Shown piece after piece: positions 33,004-42,876 of a stretch of 64,000 bases of DNA. The stretch covers positions 9,424,001 to 9,488,000 of the forward strand of contig JBHGNT010000010.1 in NCBI GenBank assembly GCA_043228905.1, read 5' to 3'. The first letter of the stretch is position 1; every line of letters starts with the position of its first letter. The notes under the pieces are model-generated. The model made no database searches. It saw only the letters and a list, made by a program, of their open reading frames with translations, and was not told where the DNA came from. Made by a program: the position numbers and the translations under genes. Origin of the DNA: Azolla caroliniana (taxonomy: Eukaryota > Polypodiophyta).

Positions 33004-34160
33004 TCTTCTTCTAATTGGCTAAGGACATCAAATTTGTTTGCGAGATTCGGACTATTAGTACTATTAGGACTATTATGACTATGAGGATTATCAGAGATTC
33101 CTACTGAAATAGACTCGGGTTTAGTATAGTCAGAACTAACAATGACTTGGTTTACCTGCCTTCTTGGTCTATGGGGACAGTTTATCGCGATATGCCCTGG
33201 TCCACCGCAATAAAGGCATAATCGGTTTGTTCGGCGTCGTTGCTTTTCCTCCTCCGATAGCGGCCCACGACGACGTGTAGTGTCAATTTCCATTGGAGTT
33301 GGAGTACTTACTGGAGGCGCATTATGTGACTCCCTTTGAAAAGGTTTCGCTACCACTGAGGCATAGGTAGGCTCGGATCTTGCCCTCGGCATCTGAAATT
33401 GTCGTTCCGAACGTCGCTCGAAGAGGCGGTTGTCACATCTGACCGCTCGACTGATTGCTTCTGTTAATGATTTTGGCTCTTCAGGGAAAGTCAAGAGTAA
33501 ATCCTTGACATCGTTGCGTAGACCATAGCGGAACTGCTCCATCAATGCTTGATCATCCCAGGGGATATCGGCGGCGAGTAGGCGGAAATCTGCAGCATAT
33601 GCGGAGGCTGGACGGTCACCTTGGCGTAATCGCCGGATTTTGTTGATTGCAGTCCTTATGCTGTCAGTATCTCCAAAACATGCTTTAAACTCACTTATGA
33701 ATTCTTCAAAATTATTTAGTACTGGAGATTCCTTTTCTAGTAGCGGAGCGAACCATGCTAATGCTGAGCCATTTAACAACGTGCCTACTAAACCCACTCG
33801 TGATGCATCGGTGGGATATCGGGACGGATGCATTTGAATAACTAACCGTACCTGGTTAAGAAACCCTCTAAACTGCGATCGCGTTCCATCGAACTTCGTG
33901 GGAAGGCCAATCTTGGGTTCTTTATGAATCCCTTGTGCTCCGTGCCCTTGTTGTTGCATTGCTACGATGGTTGCTTCGAGTTGTTGCACGCGTAACGCAA
34001 GTTCCCCATGCTGTTGTTGCGTTTGCTGCTTTTCTAAGGAAATTTGCTGAAGATCCCCCAACAAGCGTTGATTTTCTTGTTCCAAAGCATGAAACTTCTC
34101 TTTCAAGCATTGAAATTCCGAGAAAACGGATTGATACTCTTCAGCGCTAACGGTGGCCAT
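32991..34160 (-). CDS. Gypsy K gag
   Basis: 389 aa, ATG at 34160. A Gln-rich coiled coil (about residues 15-75, with QENQRLLGDLQQ) is followed by a capsid domain of the sushi/Tf1/PEG10 kind (GLPTKFDGTRSQFRGFLNQV, TLLNGSALAWFAPLLEK, LRQGDRPASAYAADFRLLA, FRYGLRNDVKDLLLTFP) and a CCHC zinc knuckle CLYCGGPGHIAINC near 315-328. It assembles the particle and binds RNA. It ends at a stop 4 nt after the slippery heptamer. This gag type is typical of fungal and vertebrate chromoviruses; in animals its relatives were domesticated as PEG10/RTL genes. Confidence 0.93.
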   Translation of the reverse strand: MATVSAEEYQSVFSEFQCLKEKFHALEQENQRLLGDLQQISLEKQQTQQQHGELALRVQQLEATIVAMQQQGHGAQGIHKEPKIGLPTKFDGTRSQFRGFLNQVRLVIQMHPSRYPTDASRVGLVGTLLNGSALAWFAPLLEKESPVLNNFEEFISEFKACFGDTDSIRTAINKIRRLRQGDRPASAYAADFRLLAADIPWDDQALMEQFRYGLRNDVKDLLLTFPEEPKSLTEAISRAVRCDNRLFERRSERQFQMPRARSEPTYASVVAKPFQRESHNAPPVSTPTPMEIDTTRRRGPLSEEEKQRRRTNRLCLYCGGPGHIAINCPHRPRRQVNQVIVSSDYTKPESISVGISDNPHSHNSPNSTNSPNLANKFDVLSQLEEELND

Positions 34161-34234
34161 GGGATGAAGGAAAAGGGAAATAAGAGACTAGTAGGAAAGG
34201 AGAGAGACAGAAGGAAGAGGGAGACTAGTAGGCA

Positions 34235-34246
34235 AAATCGGTTCAA
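34235..34246 (-). promoter_or_regulatory. Self-complementary primer-binding site of Gypsy K
   Basis: Two nt inside the 5' LTR the minus strand reads TTGAACCGATTT. There is no TGG start, so this is not a tRNA primer site. Its exact complement AAATCGGTTCAA lies in the LTR at 34500-34489, 33 nt downstream of the TATAAAAG box, i.e. at the predicted 5' end of the transcript. Tf1 and relatives prime reverse transcription by folding the RNA 5' end onto such a site. Confidence 0.85.
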
Positions 34247-34248
34247 AC

Positions 34249-34381
34249 TGTCAGGAACTCTATTAAGGCAGAGAAGGAATTAGTACTAAAAGAAGGATTA
34301 GTACTATTGTTGGGGAATAGTACTAAGACAGAGAAGGATTAGTACTATGAGAGGTGTCGAACTTTGAGAGAAGGAATGAGT

Positions 34382-34418
<37 letters not shown>

Positions 34419-34709
34419 TTGATGCGAAAGATATATGTATTATATGACGGAAGATATACAACAGTAGTTAGAAGGCTTAAGACTGGCGTTGAACCGATTT
34501 GGTTCGAACTAATGCCTTGCGCCTCCTTTTATAGTGTCTTCAGGAATACTCCTGAAGTTTCTAGAATGTTCCAGAGAAATCTGGAATATACATCAATTTC
34601 CTAATAAAACCTAAATGAAAATAATATCCTTCAAATTACAACTCATAACCTAATGGTAAAGTCTCGACCCGTGTAACAAAAGGTTATGGGTTCGAGTCTA
34701 GTTATGACA
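34249..34709 (-). repeat. 5' LTR of Gypsy K
   Basis: 461 bp; by eye differs from the 3' LTR only by one GA unit. The minus-strand TATA box TATAAAAG lies at 34533-34526, the predicted transcript start near 34500, and the tRNA-like end at 34643-34709. Confidence 0.95.
34643..34709 (+). repeat. tRNA-like sequence at the outer end of the Gypsy K LTR
   Basis: 67 nt antisense to the element. A 7-bp acceptor-like stem TCATAAC...GTTATGA, a D-arm-like TAATGGTAAAG, a perfect pol III B box GGTTCGAGTC (GWTCRANNC), and a final CA. The anticodon and T stems are imperfect. The same sequence is at 29348-29414. It resembles the head of a plant tRNA-derived SINE. Confidence 0.6.
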
Positions 34710-34714
34710 AAATC

Positions 34715-35741
34715 AGACTCTCTTCTAGAGTGTCGATACCTTCTTCTTCTTCCCAGATGATGTCGGCCTCACGGGCCTAATCCTTAGTAATTGACATGGA
34801 GTCAGGGGTTGGAAGGGAATACCAGGATGCCGACTCGTCGAACACGATGTCTCGGCTCACTCGCACATGTTTGGTCTAGGGGGTTATCACACATATACCC
34901 CTTTTGTTCATGTGAGTAGCTGACCAAGATACATTTATCTGACTTGGCATCTAGTTTCTTCCGCTTCTCATCTGGTACGTGCACATATGCAATGCTATTG
35001 AATACCCTAAGACGCTTTAAGTTTAGATTGTGGCCGAAATATAGCTCATGAGCTGACACCTTCTCTCTGGTTGTCGAAATCCAATTTTGGATATATACAA
35101 CCATCCGAATGGCTTCGACCCTATAGAATTTGGGCATTGTCTTCTCTTCCAGCATCGCCCGTGCCGCTTCCACAATCTACTGGTTCTTCCTTTCGGCTAC
35201 GCCATTCTATTCTGGCGTATATCTATAGCTTAATTTGTGCCGAATTCCTATTTGCTGTAGATAACAATTGAACTGGCCGAAAAAGTATTATTTTCTACCA
35301 TCCGATCGCAGACACTTGATTTTCTGTTCTGTTTCTCTTTCGACAAGATTTTACAAGTTTCGGAAACAGGAGAAGACATCACTCTTCTTCTCTATCAGGT
35401 AAATCCATGTGTGTCGGCAATAGTCATCGATTAAAGAGACAAAGTATCGACTCCCGCCTAAGCTCACATTTTGTGCCGGTCCCCACACATCCGAATGTGT
35501 TAACTAGAGCTTATTTTGACTACGGTTTCACTTGTTGGGGAAAGGAAGTTGGTGTTGCTTCCTTAGCTGGCAGGCTTCACAAACATGGGCCTTCCTACCA
35601 CTAAACTTCGGCAAACCGAACACAACTTGTTTCGTTTGCAATTCTTGAAGCCTTTGGTAGTTGACATGGCTGATCCGATTATGCCAGAAGTTGATATCTA
35701 ATTTGACTTTTTGTCCTTTGGCAAACATTGCGGTGCCGACG
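34715..35741 (-). pseudogene. Copia I/B integrase between Gypsy K and Gypsy C
   Basis: Minus-strand pieces: FAKGQKVKLDINFWHNRISH, the HHCC end HVCEACQLRKQHQLPF, then ARAMLEEKTMPKFYRVEA, KVSAHELYFGHN, RLRVFNSIAYVHVPDEKRKK and CILVSYSHEQKGY. Multiple stops. The start of this piece is cut by the LTR of Gypsy C at 35742 and resumes at 42877. Confidence 0.82.
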
Positions 35742-36188
35742 TGTTACGGGCATGACCATATAATATCCCGTGGTGAGAATTTACCGTACTATTCTATACA
35801 CATGGATAAAGTGTGAGGGTTAAACGAGAAAGTAAAGAAGGGGAGGATTACTTTTAATCCTCGGGATTGAGACAACCATTAGGCCAAGTGTGAACTTGCC
35901 TGGGGGCCTTTGGTCTGGCTATAAATATGAGGCCTAGCTTCCCTCATTTGACACATTATCGACTACGTCGAGACTTTGACATTGTGGTGGGTCAACTCTT
36001 GTAGCGAGCGCACCAACACCAGGTACGACTCGACGCTAGGACGGTGGTATGGGACGTCGATCGAGGCTCGAATCTGTCTCAATCTCTTCACTCGAGGGTG
36101 GTCGGGTGGATGGGCACCTTTCTTTCTCTCTCTCCTTTCTTATTTATCTATATTTTATCCTATAATATGCTTATTATAAGCTCTAACA
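35742..36188 (+). repeat. 5' LTR of Gypsy C
   Basis: 447 bp, TGTTACGGG...CTCTAACA. TATA box GGCTATAAATATGAGG at about 35917-35932. Confidence 0.88.
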
Positions 36189-36445
36189 ATTGGTATCCGA
36201 GCCATGTTTCTAATGTTTCTTTTGTTGATTGTTTTTTTTCTTGTTGGATGACGATCGATCGATGTACGATCGAGCTTGATCTAGATAGCTATCAACAAAG
36301 GAACTTCGGTAACTCTTTCTTATTTTTTTTTCTATTCTTTCTTCTCCCAATCTAATCATGTATAGTTAATATGTGTTTTCATTCATTGATTCAATGATGT
36401 TGTAGTGGTAATTAATTGGTTGTATAAAACATTTACATATGTGTA

Positions 36446-36689
36446 TGAGGCCAATACCTCATTTGACATATATTTGATATGTGATTCGTGTCATATGAGT
36501 ACGAGGTTAATATCTCACTTGCGCATTACGTTCACGACATATGTTACGTATGCGTATGAGGTCAATACCTCAATTTCTATGTAAAGGATATGCAATTAGT
36601 GTCATATGCGTAAGAGGTCAATACCTGAATTGTGTATTACATTCACCCTTATTTTTGGATGTTTCGTGTGCGTGGAGGCTATATGCCTC
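36446..36689 (+). repeat. Array of five spaced hairpins in the leader of Gypsy C
   Basis: Five units of the form (T)GAGG-6 nt-CCTC(A) at about 36446, 36502, 36557, 36612 and 36674, spaced 55-62 bp and separated by related GTCATATG-type sequence. The stem is kept in most copies while the linker drifts. They lie 260-500 nt after the primer site. Confidence 0.7.
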
Positions 36690-36766
36690 GATTACGTATC
36701 TTGATTTACATCATTCGTGGGCTATGTGATGTTACAATTTTTTTAAATATATCCATATGTAATCAT

Positions 36767-37368
36767 TGTTGGGAGACAGGTCCCTCCGGATGGGAAGAGA
36801 GAAGAACAGTGCCGATGAACAAACTCGGCCGAGGCCGAAACCGGATGAGGAGTACCCAGCTACGGAGAACCGGATAGGTGCAGACCCGGTGAGAACCGGA
36901 TGAAGAGACATATTCGTAAATATGTTTCTGAGAGTCCATCGAGGCTATATTGGTAAATAGCCGAAAAGTAATATTAGTATAAATATGACTTAGGGCAAAT
37001 TTTTTTAGTTACTGTTGTTGTTGTCATTTTTTCTTGTTGGTGCAAGAAGAAGCAGAGAGAGCACGTAACAATGTACAGAGAGAGAGAGGGAGAAAGAGGT
37101 CGCTGCCTCTGTTGTAACCGCCGCCTGTGGCGAAGATCGTGAGCACGAGGTCGTTGCCTCTGTGAACTCACTGTTTGTACATTCCAACATAGTGATAGTT
37201 TGCAGCCTGTGGGCTGCCGTGGTTTTTCCCTTAGTTTGGGTTTTCCACGTAAACATCCTGCGTACTCTTCTCTTCCATTGTGTCGTTCTTTATTTCCCGT
37301 TTTCTGTGTATGATCCTAAGCTCGGTTGTGGCCGAGCGTTGTGCATAAGGAGCGTTGAGTCCCCGACA
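36767..37368 (+). repeat. Solo LTR of a Copia A-type element inside Gypsy C
   Basis: 602 bp, starts TGTTGGGAGACAGG, ends CCCCGACA, and is flanked by a perfect ATCAT duplication (36762-36766, 37369-37373). It shares the CCTCCGGATGG, ACCCGGTGAGAACCGGATGA and GATTTTCC-type blocks with 27328-27950. A solo LTR is left when the two LTRs of an element recombine. Confidence 0.88.
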
Positions 37369-37373
37369 ATCAT

Positions 37374-38480
37374 GTCTATACGTATTTAATCGTATACATG
37401 TGATAAACATAAATATACATTAGTTTTTATTACATGATTGTGTATGTCGAACGTTGTCCTTTTTGGGGAAAGGATCTTGGTGGCCGTCCCCACATTTTTG
37501 TGAGAATGGCGTATTCACCATCCTTTTTTCAACAATTTTTTTGTTGTTTTCATCCCCGTTGGTCACTTCGATCTTACTATGTGTTATAACGAAACGATCA
37601 TAGCCACCATGATGTTGAGAGTGTAGGGCTTGACCCACTTTAAGTGAGGTCGCCCCTATGACACACATCCAACATCCCTCCCTCGTTACATGGTTACGAT
37701 GCCATCATGATATTATCATTACGAAAGGCATTCATAATTATGTAACCATGTGATGGGCCACGTGGGCCTACTACGAAAAGAGGGCTCGTGTGGTTTGACC
37801 ATTAGGTTGCACTTTGGGGTATTTCGTCGTAATGATGAACCTTGAGGTTGGGTAACGTACCAACATAGTTTTGTAGTAAACGAGGGGGAAATAAGGACTC
37901 TTGACATATATGTTTTCATTTAAAAAAACATATATGGGCAAATGCCCCAAATAACTCTTATACAAATAATATGCAAAAGATGCAAACCATTTGGTTAGCT
38001 TAAGTGTTTAATGTAATTGTTCTTGAGGTCTCGAGTTCAAATATGACCAAGACCATATAACATTGTTGATACATATGAAACACATGTTTAGACTTTAGGT
38101 CTAAGTGCACTTCGGGGTCCTCGTAATAGGACTTAAAGAGCTGAAACCACATACGTGGGCACAAAAACATAGTTTATTGTTAACATTTTTTTCATGTATA
38201 AACTATTCATGACGCGAACATACGTGGTTGAGCCTCGGGGAGGCGCCATCAAAAAATTGATATAGAGATCAGGGAAAGACATTCATTTGTCACCCCCATG
38301 GTTTTAAAACACCTTTGTGTTACCATAGTAACCTGATCTTGAACCTCATCTCATACGTCTCGAGGGGTATTGACGTCAGATCATGATATTGATTAATGTT
38401 GGCCCATGATATGTTTACATCATGAATGATGTTATGACTATTTGTTTGACCTTATCCTATTTCTTTGCCAGAAATTATCA
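37374..38480 (+). other. Untranslated leader of Gypsy C (continued)
   Basis: About 1.1 kb without meaningful coding frames between the solo LTR and the start of gag. With 36189-36761 it makes a leader of about 1.7 kb, long for a Gypsy element. Confidence 0.55.
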
Positions 38481-39601
38481 TTCAATGGCTCATAATAACG
38501 ACCCAATGTCATCCGCTCAAGCGGAATGAATTCAAGGAAATCCTCGTGGGCCAATCCCTATTGAGTCGTATTTGATACAACTGCGCATCAGATGTCCGAA
38601 CTTGGGCAATCTCATAGTGCTCTCGAAGCATGTGTCATTTGTTTACAACGTGATACTAATAGACCTGATGAATATAAGGGTGAACCATCATTTGTTGTAA
38701 AGCCATGTACGGGAGAAAAAAAGGAAAGAACTGAAGAAGCAATCTCTATCCCAAGCCAGATAGTACGAGGATTGCATATGTTAGCCAAGAACTAGGGGGT
38801 AAGGCCGCCGCTTGGTGGCATGGGCTCCACATTTTGGGGAAATTGCCCGATACCTAGACAGAATTTGTCACAGTTTTCAAGGGCCAATTTTTGCAACCTC
38901 CATCTCGAACCGAGGTATCACAAGCTTTAATGAACCTCTCTAGCAAGAAGTTTTCCTCGCTAGAAGACTATGTTCACCATGCTAGAACCCAAATCCAAAA
39001 ATCGGGTCTAGAAGGGGACAATTGGTTGATAGCTTGTTTTGTCAATGGCATCCCCAATATAGACTATCACTGGATAGTGCACGATAAGGATCCCAAATCC
39101 TTCGAAGAGGCCATTGAAATAGTTCTTCAATATCAACGCACTTCAAAGAAGGAACATAACAAACCCAACGAAGCGCCCGGGACTAAGCAATCGCAATTCA
39201 TTGGGAAACGCAAGACACCCAACGAATTTATGGATCACGATTATAAGCGACAAAATCCTTTTTGCGTATTCTGCAAAAAGAAGGGTCATGCAAAAGGGCA
39301 ATGTCAAAAGCTCCAACGGAAAGAGCACAACAACATAACAAAAGCTGCAGACCATAAAGGGCAGATTGCTGATGTCCTTGAGGTCTATACACATCATTTA
39401 AGTAATTGTAAATGTTCTTTCCCTCACTATGTATTGGGACAAAATGTTTTGCTATGTGCAAACGGGTATATCAATGGATTTCCTGTACAATTTTTATTTG
39501 ATTCAGATAGCTCACACAATTTTTTGAATGATCGTTTGGTTCAGATATGGGGAATGCAACCCACCGTCAGTAGGGTGCACTTGGCTGACGGAAGAGTATA
39601 G
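38481..39601 (+). pseudogene. Gag-protease of Gypsy C
   Basis: Gag begins near MAHNNDPMSSAQAE and carries stops and a frameshift before a clean stretch from 38891. A CCHC zinc knuckle CVFCKKKGHAKGQC lies at about 39264-39305, and a protease relic FLFDSDSSHNFL (DSG changed to DSD) near 39495. Confidence 0.78.
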
Positions 39602-41490
39602 TACATCAATGGGGTGATTCATTCATTAGGAATGTCTATTGATACTTATATAGAGGAAGTAGACCTCCATTAAATGAATCTTTGTACCACTGATGTAATA
39701 TTGGGTTATCCCAGGTTTTATAATAAAAACTCATCTTTGCCTATTGATTGTGTTCACCATTCCATTTCCTTTGTATTGAACGATTGTACTCATTTTATTC
39801 AATGTGTAAATAAACAATCTCTTTCAATCGTTTCCTCTCCATCAATATCCGAGTTGTCTTGTTCTTCTTTATGTTATTGCGTACTTGATCTGAACATTCA
39901 CGTTTATAATCGATAATGTCTTTGGTCAATTATCATATTTTGAACAACAACAACTCGATGAAATCTTAAATGATTTTCGTGATGTTTTTCCGAGTGAACT
40001 ACCACATGGGTTACCTCCTAAACGTAATATAGACCATCATATAGATATTGTACCTAGGGTTATAGGTCAATAAGTATACCTCCTTAGCGCTTAAGTCGAT
40101 CCGAAGAGGATGAGGTATCTCAGCAACTCCAGGACCATTTATGAATGGGTTATATAAGTTATAATAAATCTCCATGGGGTGCATCTGTTCTGTTGGTAAA
40201 AAAGAGGGCACATGGCGTATGTGTATTAATTACCGACACTTGAATAAAGTGACGATCAAGAATTCATATCCATTGCCTCAGGCTGACGATCTAATTGACC
40301 GTCTCTAGGGAGCTCAGTATTTTACGAAACTTGATCTCCGTACGGGCTACCATCAAATTCATATAAGTGAGAAAGATATTCCTAAAACAACATTTCGTAC
40401 ACGCTATGGCCATTATGAGTTTTTGGTCATGCCTTTCGGTTTGACCAAATGCTATAGCCACATTTCAACAAGAAGTGAATGACATTTTCCGAGAATAACT
40501 TGGAAAATTTGTCGTTATTTTCTTGGATGATATTCTAGTTTATATGCTAAACATGTCCGGTTTGTTTTATAAACATTGCGTGACAAGCAATTCTACGCGA
40601 AGATCTCAAAATGTGAGTTCTTCAAGAAATTAATTACTTATCTTGGACATCTCATAACCGAACGAGGAGTTGAAATTGATCCTTCTCGCATCGAGAAAGT
40701 CAAACTTTGGCCCACTCTTTAGAATATTCGAGAAGTTCGATCATTCCTTGGTTTTGTTGAGTTTTTGCGATAATCTCTTCGTAATTACTCCCAATTGACG
40801 ACACCGTTTACTGATGTTCTCAAAGGTCAAACGCGTAAGTCTACAAAACCTATTGTGTGGAATGCTATAGTAGACCTCGCCTTTAAGGAACTCAAGGACC
40901 TGGTGTGCAAGGCTCCTTCGCTTCTTTTACTAGATCCTTCAAAACCTCTTCAGCTTGAAACTGATGCTATAAGTTCCGTCCTATATCAAGGTAAACCAAT
41001 AACATTTGAGAGTAAGAAACTTGATTTTGCTCAGTGTCGGTATACCGTGCAAGAAAAGGAATTATTGGTAGTTATTCATGCGCTCAAGACATGGCGCCAT
41101 TATCTTTATGGAAATCGTTTTGTGGTAACTAAGGACCACGAGTGCTTGAAATACTTTTGTGAACAAAAAGACCTTAAAGGTCGTAAGGCACGATGGGTAG
41201 ATCTCATCCAAGAGTTTGATTTTTCCATACGATATCGTAAAGGTTCCATGACCACTGTTGCTGATGCACTAAGTCACATCCGTGAAGTTAACATGCTTAG
41301 CTTCACTAAAGTAACATTAGATCTTTATGATCACCTTCGAGGAAAGTATCCTAATGACAGTTATTTTGCGAAATATTGGGCAAGAGTTGTGTCTGGAATA
41401 GACACCACCACATCCTCGAAGGAATCCTTCCACATTGCTAACGGTCAACTCTACCGTAATGGGAAGGTTTGTATTCCAAATTTTCAGTAG
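39602..41490 (+). pseudogene. RT and RNase H of Gypsy C
   Basis: RT (about 39960-40750) survives only in scattered frames. The active site region near 40520 reads FLDDI with flanking stops. RNase H is in better shape (40795-41290): LDPSKPLQLETDA, FAQCRYTVQEKELLVVIHAL, HYLYGNRFVVTKDHECLKYF and DFSIRYRKGSMTTVADALS. Confidence 0.78.
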
Positions 41491-42421
41491 GTCAAAAAGA
41501 GAATTCTTTTTGAATGCCATGATGCACCCTGTAATACATTGTACACTCGTTCTCATCTCTACCCAATTCTATTGGCCTAAGATATGTCCTGACATACATA
41601 ACTATGTGTCTAAATGTCACCAGGGTCAGGTTAACAAAGCCGAGAGATTTAAAGCCGCAAGACTTTTACATCCCTTGGACATTCCCAATAATAAGTGGGA
41701 AAGTATATCAATGGATTTTATTGTTAGCCTTCCTCGCACCCAAAAAGGCCATGATGCCATATGGGTTGTGGTTGATTGACTAACTAAAATGGTCAGATTT
41801 ATTGCTACTAAAACCACGGTAACAGCTCCTGAATTGGCTTACCAATTCGTTGATGAGTTATTTTGTTTTCATGGGTTACTGATGAATATCGTGAGTGATC
41901 GAGATCCAAAGTTTACTAGTGACTTTTGGATGCAAGTCTGATGGACAGACTGAATGAGTAAATCAAATTATTGAGGACATGATCCGTGCATATGTTGGTA
42001 TAAAACCAACAAAATGGGAACTTTATCTCCCAAATTTGGAGTTTGCTTATAGTAGCTCCAAGCATACATCGGCGAGATATAGTCCTTTTATGTTGATGTA
42101 TATTGTTTTCAGCCACGAGCCCCAATGGATGTTAATATACATCATAATGAGTTGCGAAGTACGCAAAACTTTCTTCGGGATATGCAAGATATGTTGAATA
42201 TTTCACGAGATAATATAAAAACAACTCAAGATAGAGCACATTTTTATGCCGATTCTAATAGGCAATCTCGTGTATTCAACCATGGATAGAAAGTAATTTT
42301 ACGTGTACCTCACAATTCTAAGACATTGTCTAGGGGTAAGTGCGCTAAGTTAGCCCCACGGTTTTGTGGACCTTTTACAGTCCTCAAACGCATTAGTTCA
42401 TCAGCCTATCGTCTTGGAGTA
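41491..42421 (+). pseudogene. Integrase of Gypsy C
   Basis: Pieces: FYWPKICPDIHNYVSKCHQ, WESISMDFIVSLPRTQKGHD (first Asp), then VSDRDPKFTSDFW (second Asp). A small deletion then joins into the E-helix region (near GQTE). Stops throughout. No chromodomain is recognisable before the 3' LTR. Confidence 0.75.
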
Positions 42422-42876
42422 TATTACGGTCATGACCATATTATATCCTGTGGTGAGAATTTACCGTAGTATTCTGTACACATGGATAAAGTGAGAGGGT
42501 TAAATGAGAGTGTAAAGAAGGGGAGGATTACTTTTAATCCTTGGGATTGAGACAACCATTAGGCCAAGTGTGAACTTGCTTGCAGGCCTTGGGTTTGGCT
42601 ATAAATATGAGGCCTAGCTACCCTCATTTGACACATTATCGACTACGTCAAGAATCTGACATTGTGGTGGGTCAACTCTTGTAGCGAGCATGCCAACACC
42701 AGGTACGACTCGACGCCAGAACAATGGTATGGGACGTCGATCGAGGCTTGAATCCATCTCAATCTCTTCACTCGAGGGTGGGCAGGTGGATGTGCACCTT
42801 TCTTTCTCTCTCTCCTTTCTTATTTATCTATCTTTTATCCTTATCATATGCTTACATTAGTAGCTAAGCTCTAACA
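42422..42876 (+). repeat. 3' LTR of Gypsy C
   Basis: 455 bp, homologous to 35742-36188; its first bases have decayed from TGTTACGG to TATTACGG. Confidence 0.88.

Larger units (their letters stand above)
28951..34714 (-). mobile_element. Gypsy K: intact Tf1/sushi-like chromovirus with target duplication AAATC
   Basis: LTRs at 28956-29414 and 34249-34709 agree by eye except for one GA repeat unit. The 5-bp target duplication AAATC (28951-28955, 34710-34714) is perfect. Gag and pol are both open, in a -1 overlap. The 88-nt leader carries a self-complementary primer site, and the polypurine tract TTTAAAGGGGGGATAG (minus) abuts the 3' LTR. The whole element is 5,754 bp and the pol ends in a chromodomain, which in related elements directs insertion to marked chromatin. 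Everything needed for transposition appears present, so it may be active or very recently inserted. Fungal contamination is ruled out by its position inside a plant Copia. Confidence 0.95.

Noticed and set aside
28956-34709. Gypsy K as fungal contamination or assembly artefact
   Set aside because: It sits between perfect target duplications inside a plant Copia whose sequence resumes on the other side.
34643-34709. A functional tRNA gene
   Set aside because: Only 67 nt, with imperfect anticodon and T stems; repeated in both LTRs, so it is a tRNA-like LTR part.
36446-36689. CRISPR-like array
   Set aside because: Regular 55-62-bp spacing, but units are short hairpins with drifting, related linkers inside a plant Gypsy leader; no unique spacers or cas genes.
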